Shown here one piece after another: positions 11,523-22,458 of a stretch of 64,000 bases of DNA. The stretch covers positions 475,689 to 539,688 of the forward strand of contig KZ627149.1 of the NCBI GenBank assembly GCA_002917775.1, written 5' to 3'. Source of the DNA: Glaciozyma antarctica PI12 (Eukaryota > Basidiomycota > Microbotryomycetes > Kriegeriales > Camptobasidiaceae). Under the pieces are notes generated by a model, which saw only the letters and a list, made by a program, of their open reading frames with translations, made no database searches and was not told the origin of the DNA. Position numbers and translations under genes: made by a program. The first letter of the stretch is position 1. Every line of letters begins with the position of its first letter.

Positions 11523-12395
11523 ATGGCTCGTCGCCTTCTCCCAAGGGACCTGGCCAGTGTGGTTCCGAAGAACCTGATCTGCCTCTACTGCGGCTATATC
11601 ATGAAGGTAAGTGGCCCTCATGCAACGTGCGTCCGCTGCTGACGCCCCAACGTAGTCGCCCGTGACATTTTGCCCTGAAGTTGACGGACAGGAGGGACAT
11701 GCTCGTTGCGAGAGCTGCGCCGAAGGCTTGGAAGACTGCTGCAAGGTCTGTGAGGTGGTTCGCTTCACGAAGAAGCTTCGTCCGGACAAGCACCTGCGCG
11801 GGCGGCTCGAGATGTTCTTGGAGCTATCGACGTGAGTCGTTGCCGCGGTGAGCAGAGCGATGCTGATAGCTCGTTGCAGGATACTGCGATGCCGAGGACG
11901 TTGGGAGCCGGGACAGCGAGGGCGCAGCAAGGATGAGGGGGGCTGCGACTGGACTGGGAGCGAAGCGGCGTTGTTAGTCCACCGAAAGGAGGAGGTAAGC
12001 TCTGTTTCTTTCGTCGCGGGCTTCTCCAGCTAATTGGGATTATTCCCAGTGCCTTCATGTCCGGAGGCCGTGCCCTAGCTGCGCTGCTCGCCCTTTTGAA
12101 CCGTTTTGAGGAGCTACTCGTCAAGTCTTTTCCTCCTCCTCCATCATTCAACCACGACAGCCTCGTCGCGCACAAGAAGATCTGTCAGTACGAGCCGATT
12201 CCCTGCCCACGCGGGCACGAGAAGTGCGGGGTTATCATGAGGCATGAGCGAGGCGACAAAACGTTGGGCAGTGCAAGTTCTACCCGTTTGCCAGCGGGCG
12301 CCAGCAGACTCCAATCGCGGCTCTACGCTGTCCCTGCAATCGCCGTCTTCTTTCAAGCCTGCAGAGCAGATTGTAGGAAGCAGGAAGCAGGCTAG
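11523..12395 (+). CDS. RING-like plus TRAF-type zinc-finger protein (putative E3 ligase)
   Basis: Architecture recalls TRAF-like ubiquitin ligases. The N-terminal exon encodes MARRLLPRDLASVVPKNLIC with a RING-like set CLYC...FCPE...GHARCESC...CCKVC, although loop lengths are unusual. After the intron at 11607-11655 and another at about 11833 come TRAF-type fingers: GCDWTGSEAALLVHRKEEC with RPCPSC, then LVAHKKICQYEPIPCPRG and EKCGVIMRHE. Joining the fingers requires an intron with donor GTTTTG at 12103 and acceptor GACAG at 12160 (58 nt). The 3' end is unsure: the frame after RHE runs to a TAG at 12393-12395, while another frame gives a third finger start (GQCKFYP). Short for a TRAF protein and lacking a visible MATH domain. 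No gene name is claimed. Confidence 0.6.
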
Positions 12396-12770
12396 CTGTC
12401 GCGTCCTCGCTGCGCAGAAGGCGCCGGATGACGGGGGGTGGTAAAGGCTGTTTCGAGCACATTCAGCGGGCGTGCAAGCTTCAACGCAGTAGTCAGAGCT
12501 TTCCTCGAGACAGATAACCGACGGCAACTGTCAGAGACGTGGCCTGAGTGAGCAGGGCGAGCGAAACGGGAGGGAGTCAGGATAGCTGGGTGAGCCGAGT
12601 GAGTGAAGCAGCAGTGGTCGAGGTCCTCGAATAGACAGCAGCAGGCTTCAGCAAGCAGGTAGAAGCAGAGTGCCCTCTCGGGGGTGACGGCGGGAGGGAA
12701 CTACCAACGCGCGGAACGTTGCTGCGACCTTCGCCCACCTCCCACCACCTCGTCCCTTCCACCGCTCACT
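12396..12770. other. Intergenic region, zinc-finger gene / CLC1
   Basis: Holds the uncertain 3' end of the zinc-finger gene (possible extra exon up to about 12480) and the clathrin light chain promoter. No further gene was recognised. Confidence 0.4.
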
Positions 12771-13806
12771 ATGGACGACTTCTTCAGACCAGACGAGTCC
12801 ACAACTGGCGCCTCGGATCCCACCAGCGACTTCCTGCGGCGAGAGGCTGAGGCCCTCGGAGCGGACGCCACGACGTTCGGCGGCAACGCGCCCTCTGGAG
12901 CCTACGACTTCGAGGCCAGCGCCTCCGCTTTCCCTGACTTGGACGACGAGGATGGACTCGATGGATTCACCTCTCCCCCCCCTGCGGTCGGTGGAGGAGG
13001 AGCGGCGTTTGGAGAGGAGCAGCGTGGACAGGTGTCCGTCACTGCCGACAACGAGTTCTCAGCGTTCGAGAGCGAGTACCCCGAAGTGGAGGTGACTCCT
13101 GCGCCGGTTCAGGTGAGCTTTGGGAGCCTGGAGAGCTTTGGGAGGAGTGGGACGGGACGCTGACGATGGCTCTCGGTACGCTCAGAACAACGGCTTCGGA
13201 GCACCTTCGTACGACCAGCCTGCGAGTGTATTCCAAGGTACTCCTACACCGGTTGAGGAGGAGTCTGAGTTCATCAAGTGAGTTCCTTCTCTTGCTGCAG
13301 CAGCTCGAACTCGCATGGGCCGTCCACTCGTGCTGAGGGAGCTGCTGCTGCATCAGCAATGGCTGGACTGAACTATCTGGGTACTCTCAACAGGGGCTGG
13401 AAGGTGAAGCAGGCGGAGGAGATTGCGCGACGAGAGGAGGAGAGCAAGGCCAAGCGGGAGGAGACCATCGTCAAGGCTCAGAACGCGATCGACAACTTCT
13501 ACAAAGAGTACAACTCGAAGAAGGAGAAGAACATTGCGCGCAACAAGTACGTCCTTCCGCCCTGTTTGCCAAGTGCGGAGCTGACGACGTAACGCGTGCA
13601 GGGAGGAGGAAGCCGCGTTCGACGCGAAGCGGAACGACGCTCTGGCGAAGGGAACGACGTGGGAGCGGATTTGCGAACTTGTCGAGCTGCAGGATTCGAG
13701 GTCCAAGACGAGCACGAAGAGCAAGCAGGACCTTGGGCGGATGAAGGAGGTGCTATTGGCGCTCAAGAGGGAGGGGGACTCCGCGCCGGGTGCGGGAGGG
13801 TACTAG
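12771..13806 (+). CDS. CLC1: Clathrin light chain
   Basis: Regulatory subunit of the clathrin triskelion. The acidic N-terminal half (MDDFFRPDESTTG..., ASAFPDLDDEDGLDG, ESEFIK) precedes the heavy-chain-binding coiled coil: WKVKQAEEIARREEESKAKR, NAIDNFYKEYNSKKEKNIAR and EEEAAFDAKRND. The C-terminal TTWERICELVEL is the conserved light-chain tail motif, ending GAGGY then TAG at 13804-13806. Introns: about 13112-13186; 13279-13393 (115 nt, acceptor CTCAACAG, giving EFIK-GWKVKQ), longer than usual here; and about 13548-13601. Identification is firm from order and spacing of these segments. Confidence 0.92.
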
Positions 13807-13983
13807 GTGTTAGAGGAGTGGGTAGCCGGGATCTGTGATTCATTTGGACCTTAACAACAGTATTGGGTGTGTCCTGAGAGCAGCGAGAGGGCAGGGCAGG
13901 CGAAGATAGGGAGACCTTTCAGCGTGCCTGCTTAGCTTCTCTCCTCCCCAACAACCTCCCCTACCCGCTCGTCTCTACGCACC

Positions 13984-14716
13984 ATGTCCAAGCTCGTCTT
14001 CGTTACAGGGAACGCCAACAAGCTTCGCGAAGTCAAGGAGATCCTGCACAAGTCCGCGCCAGGGCTCTTCGACATCACCTCTCGCGACCTGGACCTGCCC
14101 GAGATCCAAGGCACGACGCAGGAGGTGGCCAAGGCCAAGGTGGAGGCTGCCGCCATTGCAATCGGAGGGCCTTGTATCACCGAGGTGAGCTTGTATCACG
14201 GAGGAGAGGTGATGAAGGAGCTGATGCTGCTTCAAAGGACACGGGGCTGGGGTTTGAGGCGCTGGGAGGACTGCCGGGCCCGTACATCAAGTACTTCATG
14301 CAGAACGTTGGGCACGAGGGTACGTTTCTCGCTTTGGAGCAGCTGGAAGGCGCTAACCGGTTCGTGGAACGCGCAGGGTTGAACAGCATGCTGGCGGGCT
14401 TCCCTACCCAAGCTGCAACCGCTATCTGCACGTTTGCGTACAGCACTGGACCTGGAAGCGAAGCGATCTTGTTCGAGGGGACTACGGCGGGCACGATCGT
14501 TCCCGCACGAGGGCCAAGTCGGTTCGGCTGGGATCCAATCTTTCAGGTCGGGGACACGGGCAAGACGTGAGTTCGCGCGGCAGGACGCGTTGGTGGGAGT
14601 GAGGAGCTGATAGTGTGGTGCGTAGGTATGCAGAGATGGATGGAGAGGAGAAGAACCTGCTCTCTCACCGAGGCAAGGCACTCGACAAGCTGCGACAGTT
14701 CTTGCTCGAGCAATAG
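13984..14716 (+). CDS. HAM1: Inosine triphosphate pyrophosphatase HAM1
   Basis: Hydrolyses ITP, dITP and XTP to monophosphates, cleansing nucleotide pools. Start [20 protein letters not shown] is the family's N-terminal substrate-binding signature; [13 protein letters not shown], the metal/catalytic stretch [31 protein letters not shown] and [12 protein letters not shown] follow in the expected order. Ends LLEQ then TAG at 14714-14716. Introns: GTGAGC at about 14184 with acceptor TTCAAAG just before GACACGGGG, one at about 14320-14377 and one at about 14568-14626. About 195 residues, typical. Convergent with the thioesterase gene, 71 bp apart. Confidence 0.95.
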
Positions 14717-14787
14717 ACGCTGAGACAATAGACGATCGCTCTTTATTCCGTGTCCAATGTACTGCTCCGACCACTGCGCGCTCCATC

Positions 14788-15602
14788 TAAAGCTTTGGTC
14801 GTCCCGAGACGTCTTGCTTGACGTGCGTTCCAATCGCGAGAAGCTTGCCCGTCGCACTATTCGTCACGACGCTCAGCTTCTGCTTCTGTACCGCCTCCCA
14901 AGCTCAGCTTACCGCTCTTCCACCCTCGCTTCAATCGTCGCACTCGTCTTGCCTTGCTGAAGGACCGTCGAGACGATCCTGATTGGCATTCCAAGCTGCG
15001 AAGGATTCAGTCCGTCAGCTGCGATGGATTGTCGTGAACGACTGTCACTCACAGGTGCAGCTGCGATGTAGAAGACGTTGATGTTGCTGCTCACACCGCT
15101 CGTCGTCCATCTATCGTGTCCAGCGAGCGCGAGGAGAGGGAGCGACGAGCAGAGATCAATTGCCCAAGCGAGAAATCCTCCGTGCGCGTTGGCTGTCGCA
15201 AGCGCATTAGCACGTGCTTGGGATTCTTCGCATGCGAAGGAGCTCACCAGCCATATTGCAGCATTCTGCGGAGGAGCGAGGGGTCAGTCACCGTTCCGAG
15301 GGGGAGCTCCGGTGTCAACGCACCCTCGTCAACTTCGAGCTCCACCGTGACCTTTGCCGTAGCTCCTCGCTTCGGTGCCTGCGCCCAACCACTTTTGTCA
15401 GCTCCTGTCCTCTCAGCAGCTGTGGCCAGCTCACCGTATCGTCCGTCCCGACCAGGTCAACTCCGGCGACCTCAATCTCCTTCAGCCGAAGAAGCGCCGC
15501 TTGCCTGTATCCAAAGCCTCCAGAAGCGCAGACGTCTAGAACGTGCTGCATCTTGTCCCTGATGAGTTGCTCCACTTTGGGAGAAGCTGGTTCGAAGGCC
15601 AT
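14788..15602 (-). CDS. Hotdog-fold thioesterase (PaaI/THEM2-like)
   Basis: Small acyl-CoA thioesterase of the 4HBT/PaaI type, related to human THEM2 (ACOT13). The first exon encodes MAFEPASPKVEQLIRDKMQH; later exons give KVTVELEVDE, the active-site helix NAHGGFLAWAIDLCSSLPLL (compare HGG in THEM2), GVSSNINVFYIAAAPVG, RIVSTVLQQGKT and NSATGKLLAIGTHVKQ. Ends SGRPKL then TAG (complement of 14788-14790). About six introns with consistent phase 1 junctions around the NAHGG exon; the splice near 14840-14900 is unsure because no single donor/acceptor pair is clearly best. Monomer about 190 residues. Substrate and compartment cannot be told; no clear presequence. Confidence 0.8.
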
Positions 15603-15821
15603 TGTCGAGTGCGGGGTAAGCGACGTCTGGAGAGGGTGGGAGGCGGTGTGTCGGCTGGCGCGGGTACTGAGAGCTACGTCGAGGTTCAGAGACGAGTCTG
15701 GAGGGAGTCCTTGTGGGTAGGAAAGAGAGAAGAGGGAGAGCAGTGACCGGTCGAGCGCTGCCGGCTTCGCGATCTCGTAACTCAGGCTACCTCTCGCTCA
15801 GACCAACACGCCTCCACAACG

Positions 15822-16558
15822 ATGCTCGCTCGATCCTTCGCTCGTCAAGCACTCCAGGCTCCTCGCCTCGCCGCCCTCCCCTGCACCTGCGCCCGCCTCC
15901 CCTCCCGATCCTTCACCACCTCTCCCACCACTCTCCGAATCTCCGACGAGTTCGTCCCTCCTCGAGCTCGTGCTCCCTCACTAACCCCTCCCATAGTTTC
16001 GTCAACATGATCCAAACGGACGCCGCGCGCCCCGCGATCTCCGTCGCCAGCCTCACTCCCGCCGCTGGCTTCACTCTCACCGACGGACTGGTCGTACCCT
16101 CCCCTTGCATCTTCCTCAACGGCGTCGTGTTCATGTGGGACGTTGGACCTCCTGGAGAGGATTTCAGCTGGGAGGGATGGAGCGAGGAGAAGCTCAAGGT
16201 GTTTGAGGTCGTTAGTCCGAGACCGGGTGAGCTGGGGATCGAGAGGTGGACGGAGGGTCGGAGCTGATGCGTTGCGCCGGTAGAGATCTTGTTGGTGGGG
16301 ACTGGACCGAGGGGGTTGTTCCCTCCGCCTTCGTTCAAGAAGTACCTGAACGGACTGGGGATCCAGGTCGACGTGCTGGATTCGGTGAGCTCCCTCCTTT
16401 CGTTCGTGCTGCCCCCTGCTGACGTGGTGACGGCCCAGAGAAACGCCTGCTCGACCTACAACCTCCTCTCGGAAGAAGGTCGTCGAGTCGCAGCAGCCTT
16501 GTACCCCCTCGCCCCTCTCTCCGCCCGAACCGGCTCCGCACCCACACCAGCAGCATGA
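15822..16558 (+). CDS. NDUFAF3: NADH dehydrogenase complex I assembly factor NDUFAF3 (DUF498)
   Basis: Mitochondrial assembly factor for respiratory complex I. The N-terminus (MLARSFARQALQAPRLAALP..., SRSFTTSP) is a textbook presequence. Mature part: FVNMIQTDAARPAISVASLT, GFTLTDGLVVPSPCIFLNGV, FMWDVGPP, VVSPRPEILLVGTGPRGLF and GIQVDVLDSRNACSTYNLLS, ending EEGRRVAAALYPLAP plus a short tail; the G-T-G and late N-T-L/N-L elements are DUF498 hallmarks. Intron 1 must start at 15950 (GTTCGT) rather than at the tempting GTCCCT at 15954, since only the former keeps the frame (ISD-D-FVNM); acceptor CCCATAG ends at 15996 after branch CACTAAC. Complex I presence is consistent with a non-Saccharomyces yeast. 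Confidence 0.87.
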
Positions 16559-16608
16559 ACACTTCCAACACCTCGCAAATTAACAACGTATATCACTGCT
16601 GTGACCAT

Positions 16609-18481
16609 CTACGCGCGCAACAGCTCTTCACTCGGCTTGCCTTCCACCACCGGCGTCGTCCTCCCTGCCTGCGCCCACTGTACGCTCCCCATCTCCGTCA
16701 ACCGACTCTGCTCGCACGCCATCAGCTCTCTCCTGCTCGAAACCGAAAGAAAAGAACGCACCACTGCTCGAGCGAACGCAAAGACCTCCTCCTCACCAGT
16801 GAAGATGGAACTGGCGCCGACGGTATCGGCCGAGAGTCCCAGGTCGTCCATCACGCTACGTTGGTGGTCCGAGATGCCGTGAGACCAGGTGGACTTCTTG
16901 TCGGAGAAGACCGAGTGGATTGGAGGGTCGGAGAGGACGAAGAGCTTGGTCTGCGCAATTAGGAGGGTAAGTTGCGCAAGGAGGAGCTTGCGCGAGGGAG
17001 GAACGGACCTTGGCCTGCAAGGAGGGGTCAGTACGAGGAGGGAGAGGGCTGGATGGGAACGCACCTCGTACGCTGCGTCGATAAAGAGGATGAACCGCCT
17101 CGCGACGTCCTTGAGGTCGAGCGTCAAGAGCGGGACGTCGGTCAAGAAGATCGTCTCAAAGTTCTTCGTGATCTCGAGGTAGTCGCTCGCGGAGAGGGGG
17201 TGTCCGCATAGCTCATCGAACGAGAACTTGGCGACCTTGCTCGTCGAGAGAGGCACGTTGATTTGACGGCCCCAGACGGTGAGAGGGCGGTGGGAGAGGA
17301 GCTCCTCCTCGTCCGTGAGGGCGTCGAAGATCTTGCTGATTTCGATCGAGTTCTCGGGCGTCATGGGGTGGAAGTAGACCTTGGAGAGGGCGCGGGGAAT
17401 CTTGCGGTAGTCTGTGGGCCAGGAGAGGTTAGGAGGTACGAGCAGGCAGGTGAAGCGGAGGGACGAACCGATGGCCGAGTCGAGAGATTGTACGTGGAAC
17501 CGGTGCTTGATGAGCTCGATGCAGGGCACAAACTGCTCGCGCTGGATGCCGTTTTTATAGAGGTCGTCGGGAGGTCGACTGCAGCGAGTGGCGTTAGCTC
17601 TCGAGTCGCGAAGGTAGATGGACCTGCAACGCACTTTGAGGTCATCACGCAGACGACGCCGTATCCCATCATCGACTCCATCAACCGGCGTAGGATCATC
17701 GCGTCCGCAATATCAGTCACCTGCACCACACACGCCGTCAGCTCTCCCTCCTTCGCCACCGCTCCGGAATCCGACGTACCTGGAACTCGTCAAAGCACAG
17801 CACGCGCGCGTCCCTCGCCAACTCCTGCGCCACATGCACAATCCAATCCTGTTCCATGTCCAGCTGCCCCTTAAGCCTATGCCCCCGCTGATGCACGTCC
17901 ATCATGAACGCGTGAAAGTGGACCCTCCGCTTCGAATCCGCAAACTTGGCAGGGAGGTTGGCGTAGAAGAGGTCCATAAGGAAGCTCTTCCCGCATCCGA
18001 CGCTGCCGAACAGGTACAAGCCCTTGGGGACGTTCGGCGGGATAGTCGGGACGGAGGTCTTGGACGCGAAGAGCTTCGAGAAGAATGAGGTCGGTTGGTC
18101 CGTCCCGTCCGGAATGTCGGGAGGGTCGTAAGCTTCCAAGTCGTCGTGCATGCGTTGCAGGCGCGAGACGATACTCCGCTGGTGCTCGTCGTCCCGGATG
18201 AGCCCGCTTGCGACGAGCTCGTTGTAGGCCGACGTGGGGCCGGGTCGGGTGGTGTGAGTGGCGAGGAGGCGGCGGGGAGGGGACAGGGTGAGGACGGGGG
18301 AAGGTCGAGCTGGGGGGGAAAGCTGGGGGCGAGAGCTGAGAGTTGGGTGGCGGCGGGCGGAGGTCGTGTAGCGTACCGGGGAGGAAGGATAGGAGCGTGG
18401 TGGCGGGCGAGCACAAGTGCAGGGCCGGCTCTCAGCTACAGAGAGTACTGCTTTCGAGGTTCTTTGTCGTAGAGCTGCCAT
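16609..18481 (-). CDS. AFG1: AFG1-family mitochondrial AAA ATPase (LACE1/AFG1L)
   Basis: P-loop ATPase of the mitochondrial inner membrane/matrix implicated in turnover of cytochrome oxidase subunits. Presequence-like N-terminus (MAALRQRTSKAVLSVAESR..., then R/S/P-rich). Walker A GLYLFGSVGCGKSFLMDLFY, HFHAFMMDVHQRGH, Walker B [20 protein letters not shown], then GVVCVMTSNRPPDDLYKNGI, QREQFVPCIELIK, DYRKIPRALSKVYFHP and the C-terminal SRLTEMGSVQW. Six or so introns, including one splitting [10 protein letters not shown] and one splitting MTS/NRPPDD. Ends at TAG (complement of 16609-16611), only 50 bp from the convergent NDUFAF3 stop. Start at 18481 is the first ATG of the presequence. Confidence 0.93.
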
Positions 18482-18784
18482 CTTGGCTTGAGATCACGGG
18501 AGGTGGGAGGAGGAAGAAAGAAAGATCCTAGGCGATTCTCTCCGACTCAAACAGCTCGCCGGCGCGCGACGGGCTCAGAGAGGCTTCTCTTCTTTTGCGC
18601 CCAAAGGAGGGACGAGGCGTGAAAGTTGACAGGACAGACTCTGATACTCAGCTGCAATCGTTGTCCACCAGAAGAAGGACGCAACTTGAGCGAGCTCGCC
18701 TGTTGTTTTCGTATCCTCGAGTCGAAACTCGAACACTCTCAGCCTCAAGCTCGAGGCAGCTCGCGAACAAGGCGGCGATTCGGT
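18482..18784. promoter_or_regulatory. Divergent promoter region AFG1 / VAC14
   Basis: About 300 bp between divergent starts. An A-rich patch (AGGAAGAAAGAAAGATCC) sits about 30-50 bp upstream of AFG1. No TATA box or known fungal regulatory site stands out. Confidence 0.4.
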
Positions 18785-21700
18785 ATGGTCAGTACAAGCC
18801 CAGCTCTGGCCGTGGCGTGAATACCACTGACACCTGTTCGCCAGGACATAGCGACTCACAGAGCTCTCAATGACCGGGTCTACGAGAAACGAAAGGCCGC
18901 CGCGCTGGATTTGGAGAGGATAGGTGGGCCCAGAGGAGCTTGGGCAGTGGGTGTGAAGCTTACGCCTTCCCGCACAGTGCGAGACGCAGCGGCGGCGGAC
19001 GACGTCAAGAAGCTCCATCACATTATCGCCCAGCTGTGCGAGCTGGCAGCAAGTCAGAACTCGAATGGGAGGTCTGGGGCTATCATGGGCCTGGCAGGAG
19101 TATCGTGAGTGGCCTACAGAAGCTGAGGGGAGGAGGAGCTGATCCTAGGGCGTTGGGCAGCATCGCTCTCGGACCCAAGATTGCAGACTACCTGGGGGCT
19201 ATCGTGCCGCCTGTGCTCGCGTGCTTCAACGATGCAGACTCCAAGGTCAGGTACTTTGCCTGCGAGAGCATGTACAACGTGGTGAGTCGCTCGTCCTCCA
19301 GCGTGGCCTCCAAGGCCCGCTCGCCTCTCACCCGGCTCACCGCTCCTCCCTCTTCAGGCCAAGGTGGCAAAAGGCGAGATCCTCATCTTCTTCAACGAGC
19401 TGTTCGATGCCATGTCCAAGGCGAGCTTGTTGTGATATAGCCGCTCAAGCCCCACGCTGACCCCTCTCCACAGCTCGCGGCGGACACGGAGCTCCCAGTC
19501 AAGAACGGCGCCGAGCTACTCGACCGACTTATCAAGGACATCGTCACCGAGCAGGCCTCCACCTACGTCTCTGCCGCCAACCTCGCCTCGCCTCCCTCCC
19601 CACGCGCCTCGACTTCAACCTCGATCGCCTCGGAGGACGAACACGAGAAGGCTACACAGGCTCCCGAACGCGCTTTCTCCCTCCCACGCTTCATTCCCCT
19701 CCTCCACGAACGCATCTACGTCCTCAATCCCTTCACGCGAACGTACCTCGTCTCGTGGCTCACCGTCCTCGACTCGGTTCCCGAACTCGAGCTCGTCTCG
19801 TTCCTCCCCGACTTCCTCGACGGACTCCTCAAGTTTCTAGGAGACCCGACGGTCGACATTCGGATTGCGACGCAGAACGTGCTGGCCGATTTTTTGAGGG
19901 AGATTAGGGAGATCGCCGAGGTGCAGAGGGGGAGGGACGAGGTGTGGAAGAGGCGAGGGGAGGAGGAGGTGGAGAGGAGTCGCAGCAGGAGGACGAGTCA
20001 GACGAGTGCGGGGGTAGAGCAGAAGGATCAGCTGAAGGAGGAGGAGAACGAGCTGGAGGAAGGTGATGAGGAGGAGCAGGAGGAGGGCGAGGGACCAGAG
20101 CACTACGACGATGTGGATGAGGGCGAGGGCGATGGGTCTTGGGTTCCAGGTCAAGGAGTGCACGTCGACCACGCTGCGATTGTCGAGATCCTCCTCCAGC
20201 ATCTCACGTATTCAGGTGAGTCTTCGCAAGTCTTGCTCCGAGCTCCTCCCTAACGGCTTCGCCTCTGCAGACGAGGAGATCCAATCGACCTGCCTCCGCT
20301 GGATCGCCGAGTTCCTCCTCTTCGTCCAGCCCACCATGGTCCCATTCGTCCCACGCCTCGTTCCCGTCATCCTCGGCTCCCTCGCCCACCACGTCTCTTC
20401 GATTCGCACAGCCGCCAACGAAACCAACTTCAACCTCTACAATGTCATCCAGTCCCTCCCTCCCCCTACTCCTCTCGCCTATCTCCCCACTCTCCCCAGC
20501 TCAACGAGCATCAACGCCGCAGGCAAGCAGCCCGAGCTCTCGTCGCGCGACAGGACCCTCACTGCCTCGCCAATGCCTCGCCAATCCTATCCCTTTCCCG
20601 ACCCTCGGTCAAACCTCCAATTCTACCAGCCGCATCCCGACATTGGATCGCCTCGGTCCAGCAGCCATGAGCAAATCCGACACGTCGCCGACTTCCTCGA
20701 CGCAGTTTGAGTCGCTCGACGTTGGAGGGGACGGGCATTCGAAATCGAGCTCGTCGGACGCGCTGGTGGGCGAGCCTGACCCGTTTGATTATGGCGCGAC
20801 GGTCAATGCATTGACGCTGCAGTTCTTGAACGAGCATGAGGAGACGAGGGTTGCTGCGCTCGAGTGGCTGCTGATGCTGCATACCAAGGCTCCTAAGAAG
20901 GTGCGCCGCTTTCTTAAAGTCCTCGGGCCTAGCTGACGTTCTGTGTGCAGATTCTCGCCATCGACGACCCCTCGGGAGAAGCGACGCAGAACAAGTCTCG
21001 ACGAAATCGCTACGCTGGCTCCGAGAGCGGACTGAGCATCGCGCTCCTCCTCAAGATGCTCTCTGATTCGTCCGAGAAGGTCCTGCGGAACGACTTGCAG
21101 CTCCTCGCGCAGATCTCGGCGAGCTCAGAGGACGAGTCGTCCCATTTCGGCGTCGTCCCGCTCGTCATGAGCTTGCTCGACTTGTTCAGCACGGATCGGA
21201 GACTGCTTGAGACGAGGGGAAGCTTAATCATTCGCCAGCTATGCTTGAGTCTCAACACGGAGAGGATTTATAGGACGTTTGCCGAGATTTTGGAGAAGGA
21301 CGAGGTGCGTTGCTCCCTGCCGATTTCGGTTTCTGAGCTGACGCATCGTGCAGGATCTCGAGTTCGCCTCCATCATGGTTCAGAACCTCAACCTCATCAT
21401 GATCACTTCGCCGGAGCTGAGCGACTTTCGAAAACGGCTCAAGACGCTCGAGTCCAAGGTACGCTCGCGCACCGATCGTTGGAGAACCCAGCGCTAACAC
21501 TTTGGGCAGGACGGCCAAACTCTCTTCACCATCCTCTACCGCTCTTGGTCGCACAACGCCGTAGCGACTTTCTCGCTGTGTCTGCTGGCGCAGGCGTATG
21601 AGCAGGCGTGCTCACTTCTTCAGATCTTGTGCGCTCTCTTCCTCGAATCTTCATTCGCAGTCGACTGAAGACTTCGTTCGACAGCGCGGACCTCGAGATC

Positions 21701-22410
21701 ACCGTCAGCCTACTCATCCAGATCGACAAGCTAGTGCAGCTGCTCGAATCTCCTGTCTTCACCTGTGCGTCGAATCCGAATCCCACCCACCTCAACTCAG
21801 AGCTGACTCTTTTTTCTGCAGCCCTGCGACTCCAACTCCTCGAACCAGATCGATATCCCTACCTCCTCAAGGCGATGTACGGCCTCCTCATGCTCCTGCC
21901 TCAGAGCAGCGCCTTCGCCACTCTCCGAAATCGACTGAGCGCCGTCAGCTCGCTCAGTTTCATCCAAACCGTCCCTAAGTCAGTCCACCTCCTCCCGCGT
22001 TCCCCAAACTCGCCACTGACTCCACTTGCAGGTCCTACGCTGCCACGACGACGCGCTCGACTATTCGACGAGGGGACGACATCCGCTGGACCGAGCTCCT
22101 CACTCATTTCCGCCAAGTTCAGAAACGCCGTTCGTCAGCCGCTCAAGCCAGCCTAGGGCCCGAAGGACTGGAGAGCGTCGTTCCGACCTCGAGAGCGCCC
22201 AGTCCGCCGAGCACGGTCAGCTCTGCGACGCGGGGCGGTCGACGAAAGCCTGCGCCTGGGATCGGTCGAGCGGATCCTTCGAGCGGGGTGCGGGGGCCGG
22301 GAAGCTGGAGAGGATCGGGGAGCGTGTTGTCTTCATCTTCGAGACCGATGTCGCCGACGGTGATGCAGAAGAAGAGGGGAGTCTCGGTTCCGCCGGTGAA
22401 GAAGGTGTAG
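18785..22410 (+). CDS. VAC14: VAC14, scaffold of the PI(3,5)P2 regulatory complex
   Basis: HEAT-repeat scaffold that holds the Fab1/PIKfyve kinase and Fig4 phosphatase on the vacuole/endosome. The best model starts with an ATG-only exon (18785-18787), intron to CCAG at 18844, then [20 protein letters not shown]. Conserved N-terminal block: [70 protein letters not shown]. Middle: acidic insert at about 19900-20160, then [21 protein letters not shown]-terminal Vac14/Fig4-binding region: [10 protein letters not shown]-like segment, [35 protein letters not shown] and [19 protein letters not shown] frame change between about 20444 and 20700 needs one more intron than I could place. Stop TAG at 22408-22410. 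Confidence 0.92.
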
Positions 22411-22458
22411 TGATACTTGCATTACGACGATAGAAGGGAGGGAATGAGCTGCACAAGG

